The position numbers were made by a program, and so were the translations under genes. From Liolophura sinensis (lineage: Eukaryota > Mollusca > Polyplacophora > Chitonida > Chitonidae), in contig NC_088299.1 of the NCBI RefSeq assembly GCF_032854445.1, positions 14,999,608 to 15,063,607 on the forward strand: a stretch of 64,000 nucleotides of DNA, written 5' to 3'. This document shows positions 22,061 to 32,330 of this stretch, one piece after another. Numbering within the stretch: the stretch's first letter is position 1; every line of letters begins with the position of its first letter. The notes under the pieces are model-generated. The model was not told the origin of the DNA. It worked only from the letters and a program-made list of their open reading frames with translations, and searched no databases.

Positions 22061-23190
22061 GAGATCATGTCACACATGTGACGGGCAGCTATGATCGATA
22101 CAAGCAGCCATATACGGCCTGTAGACGCCGATCAGGTGAGGGAAATAAGCAAAGTGATGCCGCCGTGGAAAGCGACATCTAGCGCGGCGTGCCCAGGGAA
22201 GTGACATCCAGCGCGGCGTGCTGGCTGTTTGCCGACTCCCTAATATAACGCCATGTCTGTATATAGGTATAACGTGTAATATGTACGTTAACAATATACA
22301 TACAATATTATGCAGTACTTTACGGATAAAAGTGACCGCTGTTTACACCTACACAGCATTGTGGCTGGGAAAGGTACTCTGGCAGACCCTATATTTTTCT
22401 TGCTTGTGTAAGTATGCAATTGCCTGTAAATTTACAATATAATATTGTAGTATCGTTTATCTACAAAAGTACAAACTACACCAATGTCTAAAGTGCCAGA
22501 AAATTTCAAGATAAAATCGTACCACAAATATGGCGTACTCTGTGAAGTCAACGTTATAAAAACTCTTTCTGTTTTCTTTTGACAAGGAAACACCATATTT
22601 AATGTTAAAAAAAATAGTTTTTCTTGTCTAATACACGGCTTTATTGACCCAGCCATCGGCTTGTTAATGATATCTGCCCGTCGAGACAAAGCGTCTATAT
22701 ATACATATATCGAACAGGTATTGGTTGATCGTACCAAGTGATAAACTGTCTTAATGGCCCGCGGCTTCCACTAACGTAAATATAGACTACATTCACGAGA
22801 ATAAGCTACGTACAGTTCCATGAACACTGACATAAAAAACTCTCCTTAACAACAGTGGTACAGGAGACTAATATAGCATTAGTATCACGAGTATCTCAGT
22901 TTGACAGACCTCACTAAGAAGGTGGAAAGTGCTGAAATTCTGCGACAACGTCCGAGGTTATTCTGTGATAAGGACAATCAACAATTAATGGGGATTCAAA
23001 GATATTTAGGAGAAAGGCAATATAAATTAGCATTCCCAAAATAGTTTGGAAAAATAAAGTTTTACTACGGCCATTTGGTCTGAACATAAGACTAAATGAC
23101 GAATACTTCCATGACAATATATGACCATATATACTTTTATGATCTCTATTAGACCTTGGCTCAGTTGTTCAAAAGTGTATTATAGCAGAA
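22061..23190. other. Mostly unique DNA with one short duplication
   Basis: GCGACATCTAGCGCGGCGTG near 22168 and GTGACATCCAGCGCGGCGTG near 22201 form a two-copy direct repeat of about 33-bp spacing. The remainder, including a 101-codon minus frame at 22432-22737, shows no recognised domain. Confidence 0.5.
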
Positions 23191-23713
23191 GTCCATTACC
23201 TAGAAGTATGAAACTTCTTTATAGTCAGTCTCCACGGCACAGTACACACGTTACGTCATCTGTAAAAGCTCGTGCCACCCAGTGGGGAAATATGCCAAGC
23301 TCTTGGGTGGAAATTGTGAATTGAATCATGGGAAATCTGATTGTAAACTGCTGCCACAAGAACTGATCGCATCTTTAAACCGAAGCTCCCTATTTAAAAA
23401 CTACGATTTCGCTGATCATTGTTGCTATGCAGTTAAGAGCTCATTGACTGTATTTCCAAGCAGCTGTAAAACAATTACTATCAAAGACATTGCTGTTCTT
23501 CTACAAACATTTCCGTTGTCGTAATTTGTCGTAAGTCAATTTCAAAACAACTGCGTTTGGAACCTATCGTTTCTCACACGTCTGCTGCCCTGTAGAGAGA
23601 AAGAAAACTACATTGCTGACCAGATACGTCACATAATGTGTTAGAGATCAAAGAAAGTGTAAAGTGCCGTGGAGACTAGCTATAGGGAAGTTGTATACTT
23701 CTAGGTAATGGAC
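23191..23713. mobile_element. Foldback/MITE element with 50-bp inverted termini
   Basis: The left terminus (23191-23240) reads GTCCATTACCTAGAAGTATG and ends AGTCTCCACGGCAC. The right terminus (23664-23713) reads GTGCCGTGGAGACTAGCTAT and ends TTCTAGGTAATGGAC. The arms pair over 50 bp with few mismatches. Weaker symmetry continues inward (ACGTTACGTCATCTG against GATACGTCACATAATGT). An 80-codon frame at 23282-23524 inside the element has no recognised domain and is too short for a transposase, so the element is non-autonomous. Confidence 0.85.
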
Positions 23714-24469
23714 ATCGGATTAGAGCCAATACATGTATTAGGTCATATTTTATATTTAAAATTTTAGCCAAACTCAGAGGCCAATGCAGTTTACCAAAGT
23801 CAAGGTATAACAGCAGCAGTTTTAGTTCATATTCAATATAAAGTGACACAAATTCTTTTAGGCTAAATACAAAGCCTTAGTTTAAAGCCTTAGGATTAAT
23901 TTTTGACAGATGTCGAGCCATGCTAGATTCACCATACTTATATATTATATATATATTTCCATAAATACAAGTACAGTACGTCCTGTGTTGTACGCCATGA
24001 CATGTAGTACTGTGTTAACAGGCATCTATATGCGGGCAATCAGACATAACATAATGAAGCCAAATAGTTTCGTAAGTGCAATCAGTCTTACGAAAGCGCG
24101 ATTGCCTTTGAGACTGTGGTTCGTGACGTGTTCTTTGGAAGACGTGTGATCACTGTGTAGGGCATTTGCCGTTGGGGTGGAGAAATACGATGGCTTGTCT
24201 GAAGCATTAGGCCTCTTCTCCCTCCGCTGACACCGAGTCCTTTTTGTTCCAAGTACGATTAGAGTAAGCCGTGGAGGACGGGGACATCTAATGAGTGTCT
24301 AGTCTAGGATCTACTTAACGGTCGTGATTGTAAGCGGGGACCGGCTGTTCACAACAGTGACACATTAAATATGAGCAATTCTCCCAGGTAATAAAGTATA
24401 CATACCAGCTCTAACGGATTTCATATTAAGCTGACTCTCCAAAGGGATGGTCAATGCTTCGCTGACAGC
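23714..24469. other. No recognisable feature
   Basis: AT-rich then mixed DNA with short open frames. An (AT)n-like run lies near 23940-23955. Confidence 0.4.
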
Positions 24470-24760
24470 TGTGATATTGGAGACAAGACATTGTCATGTA
24501 GCAGACTTAGAGCTATGATACGGGGGATTAAGACCTGGGAGGAGGCGGCAAGAACTGCGATACAAGAGACCAGTAAATGAGACAGCGAAACAAAATGAAC
24601 ATATGTAAAAGAAGAAAACAACAACACGGCTGTACGGGAGCAACAAGTACGAAGTAGAGACGTTTCACAACTGTAATATAGGAAAGGAGTATCTCTAATA
24701 TAGGATTAACAGCTGTCGCACAGGAAACCAGCGAAACTGTGATTTAGGAAAAAAATCACG
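24470..24760 (+). repeat. Weak degenerate tandem repeat, about 35-60 bp spacing
   Basis: Related phrases follow one another: GAGCTATGATACGGGG, GAACTGCGATACAAGAGACC, CAACTGTAATATAGGAAAGG, GCTGTCGCACAGGAAACCAG and AACTGTGATTTAGGAAA. They suggest an old array that has lost its regular spacing. Confidence 0.4.
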
Positions 24761-25992
24761 TAGATCTGAGATAAATCATGTGTGGAGCTACCAGTTTATA
24801 CTGTTTGCCTGGATCCTCATTCACTGAACACTAAATAAAACAATTTCTAATCTCATTTTGAGAAAAGTAAGTAGAAAAACATGTCCTGAGCTACCTGTCA
24901 CTGGTCAAAGTAATCTAGAAATATGGAGCGCTCAGTGAAAACGTCTGTTTTTTTTCTATTATTTCTTGTGATTGTCATTGAAGATAGATTTACAGTAAAA
25001 CTTGAGCTGTCATTTGTTTCCTTTTTGCTGTTTTCTGATCATGTTCGCATGGAGAGTACTTCCTGGCACATCTGTGTCGACGGGCCTAAGATAACGCCGC
25101 CCGGGTCGTCACTGAAGCGTCTAATAAAGAAAGCATAACGCGTGAAAAATCATACTGCAACAGAGGTCATAAATCGTCATTCTTGTGAAAAAGGTCACAT
25201 TCAGACAAAAACTGACCGTTCTGAGATGAGAGTCAGGTCATCAGTTTTTTGAATGAGGATCGCTTCAAGACGAGGGTCAAATGCTGGGCACGGCTCTGTG
25301 AGATGTTCAGGAAGCGTGTTTTATTGTAATCTGGCGTCAAGGGTCGTACATGGCAACAACCGAGAGAGCACTCCATCTGTTAACCAGTCCTCTAACGAAG
25401 TGACAATTACTGATCTCACGTTTCCTGACAATATTCGCCTGTTTTGTCCAGCGCCTGGAACCAGTCGCCTGTAGCACTCAACAGCGGTGACCATAATTTA
25501 TTGATGATACTCAGACTTAACCATTGAACTTTTTGCGAATATGATCAAAATTTGATAACGTAAATGACTATCTCTGAATCGCCACAAATTGGCTGCAATA
25601 TGCTAGTGGAGCTTAGTCATAGTCATTCATTCAATATGTTTGAAGGCTTGATCAAAAAACTTGTGATTATGTTGTTCACGTACATGTAATGAACTTCTTC
25701 AAATCCAAAACAGATGTATGGAAGTACAAAGAAGAAAACGTAGCGCCACAAGACAGGAGACATGTCGAACCTGCTCTGATGATACATCGCTGCAGATACA
25801 TGGCACCATGCGTTTTAAGGCATCGTACAAAGATACGCGAGACATTTACATCAAATTGTATCAGATTTGTGCTAGCAAACATGAAATGTTACACACAGGT
25901 AGTAGTGTTTGAGGCATTGCGTCAAGGTACGCAACCTATCATACAACAGAAAATAACGCCGTGTACTCAGGCTACATGCTACATTCTATATA
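24761..25992. other. No recognisable feature
   Basis: Unique-looking DNA. A 110-codon plus frame at 25689-26021 runs into the MITE at 25993 and has no recognised domain, and 71-73 codon frames near 24923 and 25253 are also unremarkable. Confidence 0.4.
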
Positions 25993-26202
25993 AAGCCGCG
26001 TTCACACGATGCGATAGTTGAATTGTCGACTTTGATACAAACTAACATATATACCTTGATTCGGTATGTTGAATATGTCGAATTCTACAAGTCTGATGAA
26101 AATAAGACATACTTTATATCATGTAATATTCTTGCTATTTTTCATTCCGCTTGTTGAATTCGATGAGTCGATTCGACAAATCACATCCTGGGAACGCGGC
26201 TT
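25993..26202. mobile_element. MITE family B, longer copy
   Basis: The left end is AAGCCGCGTTCACACGATGC followed by GATAGTTGAATTGTCGAC. The right end read on the other strand is AAGCCGCGTTCCCAGGATGT followed by GATTTGTCGAATCGAC. These are terminal inverted repeats of about 38 bp with several mismatches. The GTCGA-rich subterminal blocks are shared with the copy at 14934. The interior is AT-rich and non-coding. Confidence 0.75.
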
Positions 26203-26369
26203 GGCGGCTATTTATACCTGAATCGAAGGTGGCGTATCTCAAACCGTAACACACACAGCACTGGTATTTGGCATACAAAACCAAAATAGGGGACGCTTCG
26301 CTAGAAAATGTGTGATAAATCGGATCAATGTAGGTGACATTTTGCATGTATATGAACATGACCTGTCAA

Positions 26370-27190
26370 AGTAAGATACACTTAAAATGTCTCAGTAAGG
26401 TGAGTAACATGTCGCATTAACGCACGTAACATACAGCATCAAGAGGTATACTGTATTTCACTTCATGTACATAAGATATCGCAGCAATGTACGTAACATA
26501 TCGCAGAAAGGTACGTAAACTATCCCAGAAAAGTTCTTAAAATATCGTAGCAAGGTACGTAACATATCCCAGAAAGGTACGTAACATATCCCAGAAAGGT
26601 GCGTAACATATCCCAGAAAGGTACTTAATATATCGCAGAAAGGTACGCAACATATACCAAAAAGGTACGTAACATATCCCAGAAAGGTGCGTAACATATC
26701 CCAGAAAGGTACTTTATATATCCCAGAAAGGCACGTAACATATCTCAGAAAGGTACTAACATATCGCAGCAAGGTACGAAACATGTCGCAGAAAGGTAGG
26801 TAACATATCCCAGAAAGGTGCGTAGCGTATCGGAGGAATGTACGTAGCACATATCCCAGAAAATACATAACATATCACAGTAAGGTACGTAACATATGGC
26901 AGAAATATACGTAACATATCCTAGAAAGGTACGTAAATTTTGGAATCAAGATATATATCATATCTCATATCATGTACATAACAAATCGCATGAAGGTATG
27001 TAACATATCGCAGAAAGGTGTGCAACATATCGCAACAAGGTACGTAACATATCGCAACAAGGTACGTAACATATCACAGCAAGGTGAGTAACATAACGCA
27101 AGAAGGTGCATAACTTTTCGAATCAAGGTATAAATGACACTTAACATCATGCACATAAAATATATGACAGCAAGGCACTTAACATAATTA
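26370..27190 (-). repeat. Minisatellite, 22-bp unit, about 35 copies
   Basis: The plus-strand unit is GTAACATATCCCAGAAAGGT plus AC, repeated every 22 bp with scattered substitutions (CCCAG, CGCAG or CGCAA). Spacing is tight from 26480 to 26850 and looser towards both ends. Three units make 66 bp, so the minus strand gives a 136-codon open frame (26458-26868) with a 22-residue period, which is a repeat artefact. A second, similar block lies at 26960-27130. Confidence 0.9.
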
Positions 27191-27763
27191 GCAATTGCTT
27201 TTCAGGTATGTTCAGTGTACAATTGATGCATCACATCAAATCATAACAATGAATAGTGGCACAGTTTGGAGTTAGCGATGGAAGGACCTATAGACTTATA
27301 GAATACAATGGGTTGGCTTGACAAATTATGAAGAATGTGGCGTTAAAAAGTTAAATTACAAGGTTATCAACTGTCTGATGGACATGCTGATATTATTCTT
27401 ATGGTATTAATATAATAACAAGTATGTCATTACACGCAAATTTATTTATTTATTTTTTTGGGAAAAAACTCATGTAATGACTTTTTAGGGTTATGCTATA
27501 TCTCTTATTTCCTTTGTTTTCGACGATTGGTGCCTTGGTACGACCGGCTACTTTATGTTACTTACCTATAAAATCATAAGAGAATCCGCCGATATATTCA
27601 TTCAGTGTACTAATCTAATATTACGAATTAGGTAGCTCTTATAAATTTTCTCAAGACTTAAAATCCTCTTAAGACTTTAAGATTTTCTCACCAAGAAATC
27701 CTAGGGTCGTATTCTTAATTGAGTTGTAAGTTGTAAATCACCTTTGAATATATGAATGATTTT
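27191..27763. other. AT-rich stretch, no clear feature
   Basis: It holds a T-rich run (TTTATTTATTTATTTTTTTG near 27440), which could be an orphan SINE tail but has no recognisable body. Repeated CTTAAGACTT-like phrases lie near 27655-27690. Confidence 0.4.
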
Positions 27764-27805
27764 TAATGATATCCTTTACGATATGAATCGTAAAGGATAT
27801 CATTA
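27764..27805. repeat. Perfect hairpin, 19-bp arms, 4-bp loop
   Basis: TAATGATATCCTTTACGAT (27764-27782) is followed by ATGA and then its exact reverse complement ATCGTAAAGGATATCATTA (27787-27805). Perfect arms of this length are very unlikely by chance. The symmetry stops abruptly at both outer edges. Confidence 0.95.
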
Positions 27806-28205
27806 GGAGTTGCTCTAATTTAACAAGCTACACCTATTATCCGCCAGTTGGATGAATATATGTGTCATAAAATAACAGTGAAAGGTAATTCTCTCACGAT
27901 TTGGGTAGCTTTGTTTAATTTAGTGGCCACATATTGACGTCGACGCGTGCTGACATTTACATTGCTCGGCGTAAATCCATTGTAAAGCTAACAGCTGGTA
28001 TTTTTTCACGGATCACGGCATTCTAGATTATCATTGGGCTATTAACCACCGGTTTCGACAGATGGCCTAAAGTTGGTCTAACAGCATACTGACAGCATTA
28101 AAAAGCATCCGACATTAAAGGGCTACCCAGTGAAATGAAGTGAAAGAAACTGACACTTCAGTTAACCACCACCGGCCATTTTCCTTGGAGGCTATAGATG
28201 ACTAA
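27806..28205. other. No recognisable feature
   Basis: Unique-looking DNA between the hairpin and the possible orphan ORF. Confidence 0.4.
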
Positions 28206-28627
28206 ACCTGGGCAAAAGACAAGACGTACATCTTGGCTAAACCTCCCGCCCTCACACGACTTATACTGGATATAATTTTATTATGTCCACGCATCGCAAT
28301 CGGATTCATTTTATCCCTGGTGTCTATTTTTAGTCTGATACTCTGTGCTGTGAGTAGTAAAGTACTGGAATTAACCCTCTTTGAAGCTGGCCAGGCGATG
28401 GGTTTTGGTCATTGTCTTCACATCTGGTCCTGTATGAACGCAAGAGCCGACAAAAAGAACTTCATCCTAGATCACTTTATCCGAATTGAAATAGACGAGA
28501 GTTTTCCAGGGGGAAGGGGGAAACAGCTAGCAATTCTTGTTACAAAGAGCGAAATTTTGTCCATTCTTGAAAAAGCGGGTCCCGCATGGAACGCTTTTCG
28601 CGCATTTGGTCCCTCGTTAAAATGAAA
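28206..28627 (+). CDS. Possible orphan ORF, about 130 codons, unrecognised
   Basis: The plus frame is open from 28206 to the TGA at 28625-28627 and is not part of any repeat seen here, unlike every other frame above about 120 codons in the window. No ATG lies at its front; the earliest usable start would be TTG at 28233, so it may be an exon or relic piece. The first 45 residues are strongly hydrophobic (ILDIILLCPRIAIGFILSLV), compatible with one or two membrane helices. The rest is mixed and charged, ending EKAGPAWNAFRAFGPSLK. The opposite strand is also open over 28472-28678, so the real coding strand, if any, is unclear. I recognise no family. Confidence 0.2.
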
Positions 28628-29204
28628 TGGCATGCCTGAGTCTAAGAACGTTAATGTAACCCGAATCGATTGAGTCAAAACGAGCGGACAATATCGGACT
28701 ACAATTGATGCGATCGCGTGCTACAGTTAAACAGGCGGTAAAAAATCGAGAATCCGGTTTGAAGATAAACATGAATAACTTTCTTTCTCAAAATTATCAC
28801 AAGGGATTTGTGAGGCGAATTTCTGGAGATGTCTCTTACCCTACATAGCCGGCCTTATGTCATGTAATCCTGTTGAATACGTCGAAGAAAACAGTAATAA
28901 ATCAGTAGGGAAAGGGTTACATCTGACCTTTACAACTACACATGCAAGGAAATGGATAAAACTGCATGGCTTTTTTTCTGCAGAAGTCTAATAAAGTTTG
29001 GCCTCCAGCTCTCACTGCGTTGGTGGGAAATACCATTGATACGTAATTGCCGTGTGGTAAAAAAAAGTACTGGTTGATCTATTGGTTGTCGCGTTTGTGC
29101 ATTTGACCGATTGGCCAATTTAGGGAATGACTCATCTGACCTGGGCCCAGGTGTGTTTCTGAGTGCTGAATCCGTCGAAGGGGATATCTCTGTGCTCAAA
29201 CTGG
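28628..29204. other. No recognisable feature
   Basis: Unique-looking DNA. An 87-codon minus frame at 28936-29199 has no recognised domain. Confidence 0.4.
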
Positions 29205-29590
29205 TGAATTATTGCTAAGTCGTAATGGATGTGTACCATCGGATTTGTGGATTACCACTAACTCGTCATTCATGTGTACCACCGGATTTTTGTATTTTAT
29301 TGCTAACTCGTAATTCATGTGTACCATCAGATTAGTGTATTATTGCTAACTCGTAATTCGTGTGTACCATCAGATTAATGCATTACCGCTTGGTCGTAAT
29401 GGGTGTGTACCATGCGATAAGTGTTTTACTATTAGATCGTAATAGGTTTGTACCATCAGACTGATGTTTTACTGCTAGGTCGTAATGGGTTTGTACCATC
29501 AGACTGATGTTTTACTGCTAGGTCGAAATTGGTTTGTACCATCAGGCTGGTGTTATACTACCACGTCGAAATCGATATGCACCAATAACT
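29205..29590 (+). repeat. Minisatellite, 43-bp unit, about 9 copies
   Basis: GTGTACCATCAGATTAGTGT followed by ATTATTGCTAACTCGTAAT repeats with exact 43-bp steps (the CG of ACTCG at 29309, 29352, 29395 and 29438). Later copies shift to TTTGTACCATCAGACTGATG, a sub-family. Confidence 0.9.
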
Positions 29591-29920
29591 TATCACATTG
29601 TCCTATTTTAATACTGAATATGTATGTGGTATTATCCATCGACATTGGTCCTGGGTCATTGCGCTGGGTACATACCAATAGTTATACTATATAGATCTCC
29701 AATACAGATGTATGAAATCAGTCCATAAGGTACAAAGCCTGTATCTAATTCTGTAATGCAGAAGCTTATATCAATAAAAAATCAACCGGCAAGACGACAA
29801 GAATTTTGTCGTTGGGGTACAAAATCCCTTTGAGGGCATTAAGGATCAACAGTATTAATAAAGGACAACTTAGAATTTAGATATTTAAGGACATTTAATT
29901 CCATCCAGGATTTTTTTAAT
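29591..29920. other. No recognisable feature
   Basis: AT-rich DNA between the 43-bp array and the SINE-2 copy. Confidence 0.4.
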
Positions 29921-30290
29921 CGGCCTCGATGGGTCAGTTGGTAGAGCGTCAATTTCGGGGGCGGTAGATCCGGGGTCAATCCTGGGTCGGGTCACATCTA
30001 AGACCTTAAAAGAGGAAGTTGTAGCTTCCTCGCTTGGCGTTCGGCATTATGGGGATAGTGCAACTACTTGTTGACTCGTATGAGTACAATGGCTCGGGCG
30101 GGGCGGCTTACTTGCCTTCGTTAAGGCGTCTCATTGAAGCAGCACTAGATAAAAGATCGACAGAAATCCGTCCTGCGACAAGGAGGCACATTCACATACA
30201 TGAACTCTCAGGACTCCTCCGTCATCATAGGACTCAAAAATTGTTAAGCACGAAGTTAAACCCTAAGAACTCACTCACTCATCCGAGATT
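29921..30290 (+). mobile_element. SINE-2 copy, near full length
   Basis: The head GGCCTCGATGGGTCAGTTGG TAGAGCG gives a fair box A, and AGATCCGGGGTCAATCCTGG gives box B. The body AAAGAGGAAGTTGTAGCTTC, CTTACTTGCCTTCG and CAGAAATCCGTCCTGCGACA leads to AAGTTAAACCCTAAG and an ACTCACTCACTCA tail. It aligns with the minus-strand copy at 15926-16278 from head to tail. A 103-codon open frame at 30034-30345 crosses it and is incidental. Confidence 0.85.
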
Positions 30291-31559
30291 TTTTTGTCGT
30301 ATTAAAAAGCCAAACCCAAGCGTCAAGCACGACATTCGTAAATAGGCATTTAAAGTTCATAATCAGAGGACTCGTAAAACACCGCTTCCCACAGGAATAT
30401 GTAAGAAATACTATGTACAAAGGAAATTAGTACTGGCAAAATGTAAGAGAAGAACACTCAACAGTTTTCTATGATGCCAGGAAGACAGTAGGTATTTTAG
30501 GCGTGACATCCAAATTCAAATTTTAAAACCATACGTATAGCAGTAGCAACTGTTCTTAAAAGCATGATGTTAAATTAATGAACACGCATACTTATACTGT
30601 CTCCATCCCAGGTTCAGAGGAAGTAGTTATAACTATGACAAATATGAAACCGATCGCCAGAGGTACTGAATGGACTGTCCAAAGTTAACAAGACCGTTGT
30701 ATTCATTTTGAGCGAAGACTGAAATCGCCATATTTAACAGGGGCTCTAACAAATGCTGCAAGGCGAGATATGTATTCGCCGTATACAAGATCCGTCGTTA
30801 TTTTACTATTCAGATTAAGATAATTTACGATTTCAAAATTAAAATTATCTCTTTTTGTCACAAAGGCAAAAATGACGCCTTGGCCATTCTCTAGAAAATA
30901 ATTCCTACATTCAGTTTGCATTTTGTGTTTTGTTCAGTTTGTGGTATTTCTCAGGGTGATAATGACGTGTTTTTCTTCAAATATATAGGAACATCATATT
31001 ATGTAGAATTCGAAATGTCAAGCATTGCGTACTGGTATTCTAGTCCTTTAAGTTAGGAAATGCGTATGTAAGTACTGAGATTATATATAATTACAGCTTA
31101 TAACCAGACAGTGTATTAATAACGAGTATAGCTCCACATAGCACATTTTACTGAATGAACACCTACATCTGAGGTCCGTACAGTAGCTATCGTTTGATTT
31201 ATCGGTTCATGGATTGCAAACAATTTGTTTTTCAGGATCAATAAATAAACAACAGCGCGAATGTTGTTATAATAAATGCTTAAAATAAAGATTCCTGACA
31301 GTAAGAAACTACTTGAAAATGATGAACTTCATCCTAATGCTACAAGAGAACAAGTCGATCAAATTTGTCCACAAGAGATATCGCTGTGATTCAAGGCGAC
31401 ATTGTCTCTGATAAAGACATTTGTGAGCACTGCGCCTAGTTTCAGTTGCCATATCCGTGTAGCGCTGGACTAGTGCTATTTTAGTAGCCATCTTGATGAT
31501 GTTTTAGTGGTAGGAACTTTTGATTTGTAAACTCAAATTTCATAAAAAAATGGTGCTGC
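30291..31559. other. No recognisable feature
   Basis: AT-rich unique-looking DNA. Minus frames of 72 codons (30703-30921) and 60 codons (31309-31491) have no recognised domain. Confidence 0.45.
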
Positions 31560-32330
31560 CTCTTCAGTCGGCGGTTTGGAGAGTGGGAAAGGTGACGGCG
31601 GCCAGCAAGTTATGTGCCGTCACCTCAGTCGGCGTTTGGAGAGTGGGAAAGGTGACGATGGACCGCAAGTGATGTGCCGCCACCTCAGCAGGCGTTTGGA
31701 GATTTGGGAAGGTGACGATGGTCAGCAAGTGATGTGCCGTCACCTCAATCGGCGTTTAGTGAGTGGGAAAGGTGACAGCGGCCAGCAAGTTATGGGCCGT
31801 CACCTCCGTCAGGTTTGGAGAGTGGGAAAGGTGACGATGGACCACAAGTGATGTGCTGCCACCTCAGTCGGCGTTTGGAGATTTGGTAAGGTGACGATGG
31901 TCGGCAAGCGATGTGCCGTCACGTCAATCGGCGTTTGGAGAGTGGGAAAGGTGACGACGGCCAGCAAGTGGTGTGGAGTCACCTCAGTGGGCGTTTGGAG
32001 AGTGGGAAAGGTGACGGCGGCCAGCAAGTGATGTGCTGACACCCCAGTCGGCGTTTGGAGAGTGGGGAAGGTGACGATGGTCAGCAAGTGATGTGCCGCC
32101 ACCTCAATAGGCGTTTGGAGATTTGGGAAGGTGACGGCGGCCAGCAAGTGAGGTTCCGTCACGTCAATCGGCGTTTGGGGAGTAGAAAATGTGACGATGG
32201 TCAGCAAGTGAGGTTCCGTCACGTCAATCGGCGTTTGGGGAGTGGGAAATGTGACGATGGTCAGCAAGTGAGGTTCCGTCACGTCAATCGGCGTTTGGAG
32301 AGTGGCAAATGTGATGATGGTCAATAGGGG
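31560..32330 (+). repeat. Minisatellite, 60-bp unit, about 13 copies, hairpin in each unit
   Basis: The unit starts CAGTCGGCGTTTGGAGAGTG and continues GGAAAGGTGACGGCGGCCAG and CAAGTGATGTGCCGTCACCT. Spacing is 60 bp with a single 1-bp slip near 31812. AGGTGACG and CGTCACCT are perfect inverted arms separated by about 20 bp, retained in many units. The 20-codon period leaves the minus strand open for 171 codons (31809-32324) and the plus strand for 91 and 90, with no other sign of coding. Confidence 0.95.

Noticed and set aside
26458-26868. 136-codon minus-strand membrane-like protein
   Set aside because: Its 22-residue period equals three 22-bp units, and the hydrophobicity comes from the repeat composition.
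31809-32324. 171-codon minus-strand gene
   Set aside because: It is a 20-residue periodic reading of the 60-bp array.
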